From Thalassobius vesicularis (lineage in GTDB: Bacteria > Pseudomonadota > Alphaproteobacteria > Rhodobacterales > Rhodobacteraceae), in NCBI RefSeq assembly GCF_004799325.1, contig NZ_SSMD01000001.1, positions 248,001 through 312,000 of the forward strand: DNA of 64,000 nucleotides, in the 5' to 3' direction. Both the position numbers and the translations under genes were made by a program. Below the pieces are notes generated by a model. The model searched no databases and was not told where the DNA came from. It saw only the letters and a list, made by a program, of their open reading frames with translations. The stretch's first letter is position 1; every line of letters starts with the position of its first letter. Below are positions 1 to 8,778 of this stretch, one piece after another.

Positions 1-239
1 ATCTGGCGGCGACCTGCAAATTCTCGGACTGCCAGCACGAAACCGAACCCGGCTGCGCCATCCGCGCCGCCATCGACTCCGGTGATCTGGACGAGGACCG
101 GCTGGACCGCTGGCGCAAGCTGAAGGACGAGGACGCGCGCAACTCGGAAACCGTGGCCGAGGCACGCCAGCGCGGCCGCAAGTTCAGCAAGATGGCGAAA
201 TCGGTGATGAAGGCCAAACGCGCCCGCCGCGGCGAGTAA
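1..239 (+). CDS. rsgA: Ribosome small subunit GTPase RsgA, C-terminal end (partial)
   Basis: Only the last 78 residues are in the window; the reading frame is open to the left edge and ends in TAA. The fragment opens with the zinc-binding C-terminal domain of RsgA (YjeQ/EngC): Cys, Cys, His and Cys ligands in a C-x4-C-x-H-x5-C arrangement followed by EPGCA, as in E. coli RsgA. A basic lysine/arginine-rich tail follows. The family is a circularly permuted GTPase that checks late maturation of the 30S subunit. The GTPase part lies outside the window, so its integrity cannot be judged. Confidence 0.9.
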   Translation, partial: LAATCKFSDCQHETEPGCAIRAAIDSGDLDEDRLDRWRKLKDEDARNSETVAEARQRGRKFSKMAKSVMKAKRARRGE

Positions 240-321
240 GCCCAGCGGCAATCCGGCGCGTTGCCGGGTTGCCCGGTGCGGGTCATCATACCCCTTCGGT
301 TCAGTCGCGAGGGAGACGCCC

Positions 322-1239
322 ATGACCCGCATTTTCACTCTGATCACGTTGGCGGTGACGCTGTTGTCCGGGCCTGTTTCGGCCCAGATGACCGTTACGC
401 AGATCGCACCCGACACCTATGCGCTGGTGGGGCCGCTGGGCAATCGCGACTCTGAAAACCTGGGCAACAACGCCACGTTCGGGCTGGTTGTGACGACCGA
501 AGGCGCGATCCTGATCGACGCGGGCGGCAGCTACAAGGGCGCGCAGATGCTGGACCAGACGATCCGCACGGTGACGGATCAGCCGGTGAAATACGTCATC
601 AATACCGGCGGGCAAGATCACCGCTGGATTGGCAACAGCTACTGGAAAGAGCACGGCGCAACCGTCATCGCCTCAGCGGATGCGGTGGCGGACCAGACCG
701 CCCGCGCCTCGATGCAGCAGACGGGGCTGTCGATGCTGATCGGCACAGACGGGCTGGCCGGCACCAATCCCGCCTATGCCGACATCACCTTTGACGAATG
801 GTACGACCTGACCCTTGGCGGCGTGACGCTGCAGATCAGCCATCAGGGTGGGGCACATACCCCCGGCGACAGCTTTGTCTGGCATCCCGCTGCGCAGACG
901 GTCTTTGCCGGTGATATCGTTTACGTCCAACGCATCCTTGGCGTGCTGGAGGTTTCGGACGCCGCCAACTGGCTGACCGCATTTGACGCGATGGCCGCGT
1001 TGAACCCGGCCCATATCGTCCCCGGCCACGGCGATGTGACGGACCTCGCAACCGCCACCCGCGACACCCGCGACTACCTGCAAAACCTGCGGGACCGGAT
1101 TCGCGCGCATATCGACGAAGGCGGGGACATCATCGGCTCGGTCGAGGTGAACCAGTCGGCGTTTGAATACCTGGAAAATTTCGACATTCTGGCCCGCCGT
1201 AACGCGCAGGCCGTTTTCAGCCAGATGGAGTGGGAGTAG
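322..1239 (+). CDS. Exported metallo-beta-lactamase-fold protein with altered metal site
   Basis: A 305-residue protein with a clear Sec signal peptide (MTRIFTLITLAVTLLSGPVSA, with Ala-x-Ala-like cleavage near residue 21), so probably periplasmic. The MBL fold is supported by AILIDAGG, the third-strand histidine in AHTPGDS, the bridging Asp in VFAGDI and the last His in PGHGD. The normal HxHxDH motif is replaced by NTGGQDH (about residues 94-100), so two of the three histidines of metal site 1 are gone. It may bind one metal or act differently. The 3' end overlaps the convergent phosphatase gene by 23 bases. Substrate unknown; fold assignment is firm. Confidence 0.85.
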   Translation: MTRIFTLITLAVTLLSGPVSAQMTVTQIAPDTYALVGPLGNRDSENLGNNATFGLVVTTEGAILIDAGGSYKGAQMLDQTIRTVTDQPVKYVINTGGQDHRWIGNSYWKEHGATVIASADAVADQTARASMQQTGLSMLIGTDGLAGTNPAYADITFDEWYDLTLGGVTLQISHQGGAHTPGDSFVWHPAAQTVFAGDIVYVQRILGVLEVSDAANWLTAFDAMAALNPAHIVPGHGDVTDLATATRDTRDYLQNLRDRIRAHIDEGGDIIGSVEVNQSAFEYLENFDILARRNAQAVFSQMEWE

Positions 1240-1711
1240 TCGCCCATTTCATCTGCTCGTCGGTCTCGACCGCGCAGGGCCTGATCCGGCGCAGATGGGC
1301 AAGTGCTGCGTCCGGTTTCTCTCCGGCCTCGATCATCAGGCGCAGCGCCGCCATGCCTGATCGCCCGCACCCGCCCATGCAGTGGATCAGCACCCGGCCA
1401 CCCCCGGCCAGCGCCTGACGGGCGGCGCGGCTGACCTCGGGCCAGTGTTCTGCGACCTGCGCGTTGGGCGTTCCGAAATCCGCGACCGGCAAGTGATGCC
1501 AGCGCGCGCCCCTGTCCTGAATATCCGCCCCGAGCGTCTGCGCCCCGTGCGCCGTCATCTCGGCCAGTGTCGTCATCGAGATCAGCATCGCCGGCTGCCA
1601 TTCCCGCAAATGCTCCAGATCGGCGGCATAGCTGCCACCGCGTCCGGGCAGAGGGGAAATCGCCAGTATCCCGTTTCCGACCTGCAAGGCGTGTATGACG
1701 AAATCCGGCAC
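1217..1711 (-). CDS. Small dual-specificity/tyrosine phosphatase-like protein
   Basis: A 164-residue cytoplasmic protein with the cysteine phosphatase signature HCMGGCGRSG: His110, nucleophile Cys111, phosphate-binding Arg117. A likely general acid is Asp78 in VADFG. The size and the opening VGNGILAISPLPGRGG fit the short bacterial 'protein-tyrosine phosphatase family' proteins found in alphaproteobacteria. It lies 9 bases downstream of the Zn peptidase gene on the same strand, so the two are probably co-transcribed. Substrate (protein, phosphoinositide or other phosphoester) cannot be read from the sequence. Confidence 0.8.
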   Translation of the reverse strand: MPDFVIHALQVGNGILAISPLPGRGGSYAADLEHLREWQPAMLISMTTLAEMTAHGAQTLGADIQDRGARWHHLPVADFGTPNAQVAEHWPEVSRAARQALAGGGRVLIHCMGGCGRSGMAALRLMIEAGEKPDAALAHLRRIRPCAVETDEQMKWATTPTPSG

Positions 1712-1720
1712 CCCGCCCCC

Positions 1721-2560
1721 CTATGGATTACGGACCGACCAGGTATCGCAGCTGTCGATCTTGCCGCTTTTGTACCCGGTTGCGAACCAGCGCGCCCGCT
1801 GCGCGGATGTGCCATGCGTAAAGGTATGAGGCTGCGGCACCCGGCCCGCCCGCTTTTGCAGGTGATCGTCCCCGATCATGCGGGCTGCATTCAGCGCTTC
1901 CTCGATGTCGCCCGGCTCCAGCATTCCGCCGACCTGACGCGCCCAGACACCCGACAGGCAATCAGCCTGCAGCTCCAGCCGCACGGTCAGCGCGTTCGCC
2001 TCGGTCTGGCTGGCCTTCTGGCGGGCGGCGTTCACCTGTTCAAGGATCCCCAGCTCGTTCTGAACATGGTGCGCCACTTCGTGCGCGATCACATAGGCCG
2101 CCGCGAAATCCCCCCGCGCGCCCAGCTGGCGGGACAGGGTGGCAAAGAAATCGGTGTCCAGATACGCCTTTTCATCCGACGGGCAATAGAACGGCCCCGT
2201 CGCCCCGCTGGCCCCGCCGCACGGGCTTTGCGTGACACCGGAATACAGCACCAGAATGGGCGGCTGATACTCGGCATCCAGCTGGTCGGCGAACAGGTCG
2301 GTCCACACGTCCTCGGTCGTCGTCAACACGCGCGAGGAAAACTGCGCCGCCTTCTCCTCTTCCGCCGTCAATTCACGAGGGGTAACGGCCTGCGAACTGG
2401 TCGCCCCGTCCAGCAGGGGCGAGACATCAATCCCCGCGAAATAGCCGATGGCCAGAATGATCAGCAAACCCACGCCGCCGATCCCCGCCTTGCCACCCGC
2501 GCCACCGCTGCGGCGGCGATCCTCGATGTTGCGGCTGCCGCGGACACCTTTCAGACGCAT
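1721..2560 (-). CDS. Membrane-anchored neutral zinc metallopeptidase (YpfJ family)
   Basis: 279 residues from the ATG at 2560, chosen because MRLKGVRGSRNIEDRR is the standard start of the YpfJ/Zn_peptidase family (PF04228); an in-frame ATG further upstream adds 22 unrelated residues. One transmembrane segment (about residues 27-44, GIGGVGLLIILAIGYFAG) follows the basic N-terminus. The HEVAHH zinc-binding motif is at residues 160-165. The peptidase domain probably faces the periplasm. It is divergent from dnaX, with about 200 bases between that must hold both promoters. Confidence 0.87.
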   Translation of the reverse strand: MRLKGVRGSRNIEDRRRSGGAGGKAGIGGVGLLIILAIGYFAGIDVSPLLDGATSSQAVTPRELTAEEEKAAQFSSRVLTTTEDVWTDLFADQLDAEYQPPILVLYSGVTQSPCGGASGATGPFYCPSDEKAYLDTDFFATLSRQLGARGDFAAAYVIAHEVAHHVQNELGILEQVNAARQKASQTEANALTVRLELQADCLSGVWARQVGGMLEPGDIEEALNAARMIGDDHLQKRAGRVPQPHTFTHGTSAQRARWFATGYKSGKIDSCDTWSVRNP

Positions 2561-2757
2561 GACATTCCCCCCGTTTTTATCGACGTTAGCGCCTTTGCCC
2601 CTTTCTGCACATGGAAAATCCGGCACCGTTTTCCCCGTGACCCACGGGCCCCTGCGTCAACACGCGGCGCGGGCGGGCGGTTCCCACGGGCATTCCGGTA
2701 GACGCGCCGCCCCGTCCCGCTTACCTTGGCCCGGTACGACGAATCCGAAGGCACCTC

Positions 2758-4524
2758 ATGAGCGACACCCCAACCAAAGGCTATCAGGTTCTGGCCCGCA
2801 AATACCGGCCCGAGACCTTTGCCGATCTCGTCGGGCAGGATGCGATGGTCCGCACCCTGAAGAACGCGTTCGAGGCGGACCGCATCGCGCAGGCCTTCAT
2901 CATGACCGGCATCCGTGGCACCGGCAAAACCACCACCGCCCGGATCATTGCCAAGGGCATGAACTGCATCGGCCACGATGGCACAGGCGGCCCCACCACC
3001 GAACCCTGCGGCAAGTGTGAGCACTGCGTCGCCATCATGGAAGGCCGCCATGTCGACGTGATGGAGATGGACGCCGCATCGCGCACCGGCGTCAACGACA
3101 TCCGCGAAATAATCGACAGCGTGCACTACCGCGCGGCCTCGGCCCGCTACAAGATCTACATCATCGACGAAGTGCACATGCTCTCGACCAGCGCCTTCAA
3201 CGCGCTGCTCAAGACGCTCGAAGAACCGCCCGCGCATGTGAAATTCATCTTCGCCACCACCGAGATCCGCAAGGTTCCCGTCACCGTCCTGTCGCGCTGC
3301 CAGCGCTTCGACCTGCGCCGGATCGAACCCGAGGTGATGATCGCCCTGCTGCGCAAGATCGCCACCGCCGAAAACGCGCAGATCACCGACGACGCGCTGG
3401 CGCTGATCACCCGCGCCGCCGAAGGTTCGGCCCGTGATGCGACCTCGCTCTTGGATCAGGCGATCAGCCACGGGGCCGGCGAAACCACCGCCGATCAGGT
3501 CCGCGCGATGCTGGGCCTGGCCGATCGTGGCCGCGTGCTGGACCTGTTCGACCTGATCATGAAAGGCGACGCCGCCGGCGCCCTGACCGAGCTGAGCGCG
3601 CAATATGCCGACGGTGCCGACCCGATGGCCATCCTGCGCGATCTGGCCGAGGTCACGCATTGGGTCTCGGTCGTGCAGATCACGCCCGAAGCCGCCGAAG
3701 ACCCCACCGTATCCCCCGACGAACGCGCCCGCGGGCAGGAAATGGCCAAGGCCCTACCGATGCGCATCCTGTCGCGCATGTGGCAAATGCTGCTCAAGGC
3801 GCTGGACGAGGTCGGCAGCGCCCCCAACTCCATGATGGCCGCCGAAATGGCCGTGATCCGCCTGACCCACGTCGCCGAACTGCCCACCCCCGAAGACCTG
3901 GTGCGCAAGCTTCAGAACGCAACACCCCCGCCAGCCCCCGGTCCGGGCGGCGGCGGCATGTCCGCCCCCGGCAACGGTGGCGGCGGACGTGGTGGCATGA
4001 CCTCGGCCTATTCCGGCGCGACCACGGGGGGCAACCCCGGCGGTAACGGCCCGATGATGGCCCTTGCGCAGGATGTCGATCAGGCCCTGGCCCGCTTCCC
4101 CACCTTTGAACACGTGGTCGAGTTGATCCGAACCAACCGCGACGCGAAACTGCTGGTCGATGTCGAAACCGGCGTCCGGCTGGCCGCCTACCGCCCGGGC
4201 CGGATCGAGTTTCAACCCTCGGACAAGGCCCCCTCGGACCTCGCCTCGCGCCTCGGCAGCGCCCTGCAACGCTGGACCGGCAATCGCTGGGTCGTGACCC
4301 TGGTCAAGGACGGCGGCGCCGAAACCATCGCCCAGAAACGCGACGCCGCGGACCTTGCGATCAAGGCCGAAGCCGCGCAACACCCGATGGTGCAAGCCGT
4401 TCTGGCCGCCTTCCCCACGGCCCGCATCACCGAGGTCCGCACCCGTCAGGAACTGGCCGCCGAAATCCAGGCCGAAGCCCTGCCCGAGGTCGAAGACGAA
4501 TGGGACCCGTTCGAAGAGGACTGA
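2758..4524 (+). CDS. dnaX: DNA polymerase III subunits gamma/tau
   Basis: 588 residues. The clamp-loader ATPase core has the Walker A motif GIRGTGKTT (residues 51-59), a zinc module with Cys70, Cys84, Cys87 and Cys90, a DEVH Walker B and a LSRCQRF sensor segment. A glycine- and proline-rich linker (about residues 395-445) separates the ATPase from a C-terminal tau domain that binds the polymerase alpha subunit in this family. It heads a dnaX-ybaB-recR cluster, a common bacterial order. I saw no obvious slippery heptamer with a stem-loop in the linker, so a separate gamma form is not supported. Confidence 0.96.
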   Translation: MSDTPTKGYQVLARKYRPETFADLVGQDAMVRTLKNAFEADRIAQAFIMTGIRGTGKTTTARIIAKGMNCIGHDGTGGPTTEPCGKCEHCVAIMEGRHVDVMEMDAASRTGVNDIREIIDSVHYRAASARYKIYIIDEVHMLSTSAFNALLKTLEEPPAHVKFIFATTEIRKVPVTVLSRCQRFDLRRIEPEVMIALLRKIATAENAQITDDALALITRAAEGSARDATSLLDQAISHGAGETTADQVRAMLGLADRGRVLDLFDLIMKGDAAGALTELSAQYADGADPMAILRDLAEVTHWVSVVQITPEAAEDPTVSPDERARGQEMAKALPMRILSRMWQMLLKALDEVGSAPNSMMAAEMAVIRLTHVAELPTPEDLVRKLQNATPPPAPGPGGGGMSAPGNGGGGRGGMTSAYSGATTGGNPGGNGPMMALAQDVDQALARFPTFEHVVELIRTNRDAKLLVDVETGVRLAAYRPGRIEFQPSDKAPSDLASRLGSALQRWTGNRWVVTLVKDGGAETIAQKRDAADLAIKAEAAQHPMVQAVLAAFPTARITEVRTRQELAAEIQAEALPEVEDEWDPFEED

Positions 4525-4618
4525 GACGCTTTGCCTGTCGCCATTCCCGGCGCCATATGCTTAACACCCCGCGACACAAGATGCGGCCCCGGCCGCCCAT
4601 GCAGACGGAGAGACGAAC

Positions 4619-4963
4619 ATGCTGAAAGGACTCGGCGGCCTTGGCGACATGGCCAAGATGATGAAAGCAGCCAAGGAAATGCAGGAGAAAATGGCCACCC
4701 TGCAAGACGACATGGCCCGCATGACCGTGACCGGTGAATCCGGCGCCGGGCTGGTCAAGGCAACCTGCACCCTGAAATCCGAACTGACCGCGCTGGACAT
4801 CGACCCCTCGATCTTCAACGCCGATGACAAGGAAGTCGTCGAAGACCTGATCCTGGCCGCCATCAAGGACGCCCAAGGCAAAGCCGCCGAAGCCGCCCAG
4901 GCCGAAATGTCGAAACTGACCGAAGGGCTGGGCCTGCCCGCCGACATGAAGCTGCCGTTCTGA
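4619..4963 (+). CDS. YbaB/EbfC family nucleoid-associated protein
   Basis: 114 residues, the normal family size. The N-terminal half is a methionine- and lysine-rich helix ([18 protein letters not shown]) typical of YbaB, followed by the beta sheet and a C-terminal helix. Family members are dimeric DNA-binding proteins. It lies between dnaX and recR, a widely conserved neighbourhood, and a purine-rich GGAGAGACGAAC precedes the ATG at good spacing. Confidence 0.94.
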   Translation: MLKGLGGLGDMAKMMKAAKEMQEKMATLQDDMARMTVTGESGAGLVKATCTLKSELTALDIDPSIFNADDKEVVEDLILAAIKDAQGKAAEAAQAEMSKLTEGLGLPADMKLPF

Positions 4964-4976
4964 TCGCAGCCCGAAC

Positions 4977-5570
4977 ATGAGCAGCAACCGCGACATCGAC
5001 GCCCTCATCGAGATGATGGCGAAACTGCCGGGACTGGGCCCACGGTCCGCCCGGCGCGCGGTGCTGCACATGATCCGCAAGCGCGGCCTGCTTCTGACGC
5101 CACTGGCCGAGCTGATGCAAACCGTCGCCGCCTCGGCACGCGAATGCCTGAACTGCGGCAATATCGGCACCGGCGACATCTGCGACATCTGCGCCTCCGA
5201 GGCACGCGCCAACGGCCTGCTCTGCGTGGTCGAGGACGTGGCCGACCTCTGGGCGATGGAACGCTCCGGCGTGTTCAAGGGCCGTTACCACGTGCTGGGC
5301 GGAACCCTGTCGGCCCTGGCCTCGGTCGGTCCGGAAGACCTGCGCATCCCCCGCCTGCTGGACCGCGTGAAAACCGAAGGCATCACCGAGGTCATCCTGG
5401 CCCTGAACGCCACCGTCGACGGCCAGACCACGGCCCATTACATCGCTGACCAGCTCGAAGGCACGGTCGCGCTCAGCTCTCTTGCCCAGGGCGTCCCGAT
5501 AGGCGGCGAGCTGGACTACCTGGACGATGGCACCATCACCGCCGCGCTGAACGCACGTAAACGGTTCTAG
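4977..5570 (+). CDS. recR: Recombination mediator protein RecR
   Basis: 197 residues. A helix-hairpin-helix region ([15 protein letters not shown], residues 17-31) is followed by a four-cysteine zinc finger (Cys57, Cys60, Cys69, Cys72) and a Toprim domain starting near [15 protein letters not shown]. Together with RecO and RecF the family loads RecA on gapped DNA. It begins 13 bases after ybaB, so it is co-transcribed with dnaX-ybaB. A palindromic repeat element starts directly at its stop codon. Confidence 0.96.
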   Translation: MSSNRDIDALIEMMAKLPGLGPRSARRAVLHMIRKRGLLLTPLAELMQTVAASARECLNCGNIGTGDICDICASEARANGLLCVVEDVADLWAMERSGVFKGRYHVLGGTLSALASVGPEDLRIPRLLDRVKTEGITEVILALNATVDGQTTAHYIADQLEGTVALSSLAQGVPIGGELDYLDDGTITAALNARKRF

Positions 5571-5634
5571 GGGGCGCTGCCCCCGTCGCCTTGCAGGCGA
5601 CTCCCCCGGGATATTTTCAAAAAGAAGAAGAACA
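5570..5634. repeat. Rhodobacterales-type palindromic intergenic repeat, copy 1
   Basis: The run GGGGGCGCTGCCCCC is followed by a second GC-rich inverted repeat (GTCGCC..GGCGAC) and then CCCCCGGGATATTTTCAAAAAGAAGAAG. The same layout and nearly the same tail recur at 19574-19634. It sits between the recR stop and the convergent trcR gene and could act as a transcription terminator. Confidence 0.75.
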
Positions 5635-5653
5635 AGGCGCGTCGCGCCCCTGG

Positions 5654-5675
5654 TTTCTTTCTGATCCAAATACTC
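5654..5675. repeat. Short repeat CTTCTTTCTGATCCAAATACTC type, copy 1
   Basis: A 22-base sequence found again at 21338-21359 and, with one extra C, at 32528-32550. All copies are intergenic, near gene ends. Read on the minus strand it gives GAGTATTTGGATCAGAAAGAAG. Confidence 0.7.
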
Positions 5676-5706
5676 ATGACCGAACGCGGCAGCCTGCGAA
5701 ACGACA

Positions 5707-5736
5707 AAGGCCCGGACGATCGCCGGGCCTTGCGTT
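5707..5736. terminator. Hairpin terminator between recR and trcR
   Basis: Inverted repeat AAGGCCCGG / CCGGGCCTT (9 bp, 7-base loop) at 5707-5731. It is followed by TGCGTTTT on the plus strand and TTTGTCG on the minus strand, so it may end transcription from both sides. The trcR stop lies about 20 bases to the right. Confidence 0.7.
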
Positions 5737-5752
5737 TTGAACGTACCTGAAA

Positions 5753-6496
5753 TCAGGGCTGTTCGTCGTCGTCCGAGCCGCCCGGCAGGTTAAAGAAGCT
5801 GTCGGCGTCGATGATGTCGTCGTCCTTGTCGTCCTCGTCATCCTCGCGCAGGCTGAAGGTTTCCAGGCCTTCGATCGCAGTGGGAATCTTGGGCTCGGGC
5901 GCCATGCCCAGCGACTGTTCGGTCGACAGCAGCTTGCGGCGCTCATCGTCCGACATCGCGGCGCCATCGGCGGCGCGCTTGGCGGCGGCCTTCTGCACGG
6001 CCGCGTCCAGTTCGGACTGTTTGCACAGGCCCAGAGCGACCGGGTCGATCGGCTGCATGTTGGCGATGTTCCAGTGGGTCCGCTCGCGGATCGACTGGAT
6101 GGTCGGTTTGGTGGTGCCCACCAGCTTGGCGATCTGGCCGTCGGTCAGCTCGGGGTGGAATTTCACCAGCCACAGGATCGAGTTCGGGCGGTCCTGACGC
6201 TTGGACAGCGGGGTGTAGCGCGGGCCGCGGCGTTTTTCTTCGCCTTGGGCGGCGGCGTTGAACTTCAGCTTCAGCTTGTGCAGCGGGCTTTTCTCGGCCT
6301 TGGCGATCTCGTCCTCGGTCAGCTGGTTGTTGGCCACCGGGTCAAAGCCTTTGACGCCCGGCGCCACGTCGCCATCCGCGATGCCCTGGATTTCAAGCTC
6401 GTGCATTCCGACGAAATCGGCGATCTGCTTGAAGCTGATCGTGGTGTTGTCGATCAGCCAGACAGCGGTCGCTTTCGCCATGATCGGTTTGGACAT
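5753..6496 (-). CDS. trcR: TrcR-type transcriptional regulator (DUF1013)
   Basis: 247 residues. The N-terminal two thirds matches the alphaproteobacterial DUF1013 family, annotated as cell-cycle transcriptional regulator TrcR: MAKATAVWLIDNTTISFKQIADFVG, then SPLHKLKLKF and an HTH-like segment LTDGQIAKLVGTTKPTIQSIR. The C-terminus is acidic (EDDEDDKDDD) and probably disordered. A GGAGAGATGAC Shine-Dalgarno supports the start at 6496. The family assignment is firm; its precise role here is inferred from the family name only. Confidence 0.88.
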   Translation of the reverse strand: MSKPIMAKATAVWLIDNTTISFKQIADFVGMHELEIQGIADGDVAPGVKGFDPVANNQLTEDEIAKAEKSPLHKLKLKFNAAAQGEEKRRGPRYTPLSKRQDRPNSILWLVKFHPELTDGQIAKLVGTTKPTIQSIRERTHWNIANMQPIDPVALGLCKQSELDAAVQKAAAKRAADGAAMSDDERRKLLSTEQSLGMAPEPKIPTAIEGLETFSLREDDEDDKDDDIIDADSFFNLPGGSDDDEQP

Positions 6497-6619
6497 GTCA
6501 TCTCTCCTTGACGCAAAACTTCCCCGTTGCCTGAAATCAGGCGGCCCTTGCGGGGCAGGTTACCTTGTTGGGGAACTTGGCGCCTATATAGTGCCGTTAA
6601 TGACGGAAGGAAAGAGTTT

Positions 6620-7261
6620 ATGCGATTTGCCCTGTTTGCCCTGGTTTTTGCGCTGAATTTCGCAGGTTTCGCCCGTGCGGACGGAGAGCGCGCGGGCGCG
6701 TTCGATTACTACGTGCTGTCGCTCAGCTGGTCACCGACCTGGTGCGCGCTCGAGGGGGACGCCCGCAATTCCCCGCAATGCGACCCGCGCGCCGATTACG
6801 GCTGGGTGCTGCATGGGCTGTGGCCGCAGTACCATCGCGGCTGGCCCTCCTACTGCCGCACGACCGAGCCGATGCCCACCCGCTTCATGACCGAAGGGAT
6901 GGAGGACATCATGGGATCCTCGGGTCTGGCCTGGTATCAGTGGAAAAAGCATGGCGTCTGCTCTGGCCTGTCTGCCGCGCAGTATTTCGCCCTGGCCCGC
7001 CGCGCCTATGAACAGGTCAACCGGCCCGCGATCTTTCGCAAGCTGAACCGCGCGGTCACGCTGCCCGCCACCGTCATCGAAGATGCGTTCCTGAAAGAAA
7101 ACCCCGGATGGGAGCGTGACATGCTGACCATCACGTGTCAGGCGGGCCGCATTCAAGAGGCCCGCCTGTGTCTGTCGAAAGACCTGCGCCCCGTGCCCTG
7201 TGGCCGGGATGTCGTGCAGGATTGCCGCCTCAAGGACGCCCTGTTCGAACCGATCCGCTGA
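6620..7261 (+). CDS. Secreted ribonuclease T2 family protein
   Basis: 213 residues from the ATG at 6620, picked because it begins a signal peptide (MRFALFALVFALNFAGFARA) and follows GGAAGGAAAGAG. The two RNase T2 active-site blocks are present: HGLWPQ (His65) and WKKHGVC (His111). The Glu that usually precedes the second block is Gln107 (YQWKKHG). Several cysteines suggest disulfides, consistent with a periplasmic or secreted enzyme that cuts RNA through a 2',3'-cyclic phosphate. Its stop abuts the convergent H-NS-like gene with no spacer. Confidence 0.9.
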   Translation: MRFALFALVFALNFAGFARADGERAGAFDYYVLSLSWSPTWCALEGDARNSPQCDPRADYGWVLHGLWPQYHRGWPSYCRTTEPMPTRFMTEGMEDIMGSSGLAWYQWKKHGVCSGLSAAQYFALARRAYEQVNRPAIFRKLNRAVTLPATVIEDAFLKENPGWERDMLTITCQAGRIQEARLCLSKDLRPVPCGRDVVQDCRLKDALFEPIR

Positions 7262-7594
7262 TTACAGCGACAGGTCCTCGGGCGACTTGCCGGCCTCCAG
7301 CGCAGCGATGAACCAGTCGGGGCGACGGCCCTTGCCAGTCCAGGTTTGCGCGGGGTTGGCGGGGTTGGCGTATTTCGGCACACCGCGCGATTTCGCCTTG
7401 GGGGCAACGCCGGTCAATTCCGCCAGCGAAAAGCCCAATTCCTTGGCCTTGACCTCCAGCGCGGCCAGTGCGGCCTGACGCTGGCGATCCTCGAAGCCGG
7501 CGATCGCTTTTGCAACCTTCCGTTCCAGCGATTTCAGCTCGTCCAGGGACAGGGCATTCAGCTGGTCTGCGGAAATCTGAGCAATATCAGTCAC
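7262..7594 (-). CDS. H-NS/HvrA-family nucleoid regulator
   Basis: 110 residues: an N-terminal coiled-coil oligomerisation half (residues 15-55) and a C-terminal DNA-binding motif TWTGKGRRPDW (residues 84-94), the H-NS family hook with the flanking PKYANPANPAQ typical of alphaproteobacterial members. Such proteins bind AT-rich DNA and in Rhodobacter include HvrA. Its own upstream region (about 7600-7750) is markedly AT-rich for this genome, which would allow autoregulation. Confidence 0.88.
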   Translation of the reverse strand: MTDIAQISADQLNALSLDELKSLERKVAKAIAGFEDRQRQAALAALEVKAKELGFSLAELTGVAPKAKSRGVPKYANPANPAQTWTGKGRRPDWFIAALEAGKSPEDLSL

Positions 7595-7760
7595 GAGACG
7601 AATTCCTTTTTCGTGTCTTTTCTCTGAAGCCCAAATAGCATTAGACGATGCCGATTAGCAAATTGAGTTCAATAAAAGCCGTAGAAATCCACTGAATTGA
7701 CCGGAAGTACGCGGAATAATCTACTTAAAATAGAAACCGCCGAATGCCGGATATAAAAAA

Positions 7761-7780
7761 GGGGGCAAAGCCCCCTTCTT
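7761..7780. terminator. Terminator for the quinone oxidoreductase gene
   Basis: Hairpin GGGGGC-AAA-GCCCCC (7761-7775) preceded by AAAAAA on the plus strand, which gives a U run for minus-strand transcripts, and followed by TTCTTTT. It lies just after the stop at 7787 on the minus strand. Confidence 0.8.
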
Positions 7781-7786
7781 TTGTCG

Positions 7787-8761
7787 TCACAATTCCAGAA
7801 CCGTACTGCCGGTGGTCTGTCGCGCCTCTAGCGCGCGCTGCGCGTCGGCGACCTGATCCAGCGGGAAACGCTGGTCGATCCGGATCGTCACGTCGCCCGA
7901 CAGCACCTTGTCGAACAGGTGCTTGGCCATCGCCTGGCAGTCCTCGTGCTTGGCGATATGCGTGAACAGGGTCGGGCGGGTGATCTTCAGCGACCCGCGC
8001 GAGGCCAGCTCGGCCAGACCGAACGGCGCGACCGGCCCCGAGGCGTTGCCGAACGAGATCATCATCCCCAGCGGTTTCAGGCTGTCCAGCGAGCCCTTGA
8101 ACGTGTCCGCGCCAACCGCGTCCATCACCACGTCCACGCCCTTGCCGCCGGTCAGCTCGCGCACCTTGGCGACCCAATCGCCATCGCGGTAGTTGATGCA
8201 ATGGGCCGCGCCGTGGTCCAGCGCCAGCTGGCATTTGTCGTCCGTGCCGGCGGTGCCGATCAGCGTGATCCCTTCGGACCGCGCCCATTGGCAAGCGATC
8301 AGCCCCACACCGCCAGCAGCTGCGTGGAACAGCACCGTGTCCCCGGCCTTCAGCGGCGTGGTGCGGTGGAACAGGTATTCCACGGTCATGCCCTTCAGCA
8401 TCATCGCGGCGCCCTGCTCAAAGCTGATCCCCTCGGGCAGCGGGCAGACCTGGGCAGCGGGCATCACCCGCGCCTCGCAATATGACCCCGGCGGCATCGC
8501 CGCATAGGCCGCGCGGTCGCCCACCTTCAGATGGGTCACGCCTTCGCCGACGGCTTCGATGACGCCGGCGGCCTCCATGCCCATCGCGGCGGGCATTTGC
8601 AGCGGGTACAGCCCCGAGCGCTGATACACGTCGATGAAGTTCAGCCCGCAGACCTTGTGCGCGATTCGCACCTGTCCGGGGCCGGGCTCGCCCACCGGGC
8701 GATCGACGATTTTCAGAACTTCGGGTCCGCCGTGTTCCTCGATAATGACTGTACGTGCCAT
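7787..8761 (-). CDS. qor: NADPH:quinone oxidoreductase, Qor type
   Basis: 324 residues of the zinc-free medium-chain dehydrogenase/reductase superfamily. The N-terminus (IEEHGGPEVLKIVDRPVGEPGPGQVRI) and the nucleotide-binding loop AAAGGVGLIACQWA match bacterial Qor. No zinc-ligand cysteine pattern is present. It follows the related gene at 8779-9771 by 17 bases, so the two MDR genes and the COQ9 gene upstream probably form one unit. The physiological substrate is not fixed by sequence. Confidence 0.88.
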   Translation of the reverse strand: MARTVIIEEHGGPEVLKIVDRPVGEPGPGQVRIAHKVCGLNFIDVYQRSGLYPLQMPAAMGMEAAGVIEAVGEGVTHLKVGDRAAYAAMPPGSYCEARVMPAAQVCPLPEGISFEQGAAMMLKGMTVEYLFHRTTPLKAGDTVLFHAAAGGVGLIACQWARSEGITLIGTAGTDDKCQLALDHGAAHCINYRDGDWVAKVRELTGGKGVDVVMDAVGADTFKGSLDSLKPLGMMISFGNASGPVAPFGLAELASRGSLKITRPTLFTHIAKHEDCQAMAKHLFDKVLSGDVTIRIDQRFPLDQVADAQRALEARQTTGSTVLEL

Positions 8762-8778
8762 GTTTCCTCCCTCGGGGC

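Noticed and set aside
1382-2701. Large ORFs antisense to conserved genes here and throughout (for example 31527-33614 and 54044-57577)
   Set aside because: They are mirrors of high-GC coding genes with strong domain matches on the other strand.
2758-4524. Programmed frameshift in dnaX
   Set aside because: No clear slippery heptamer with a following stem-loop was found in the linker.
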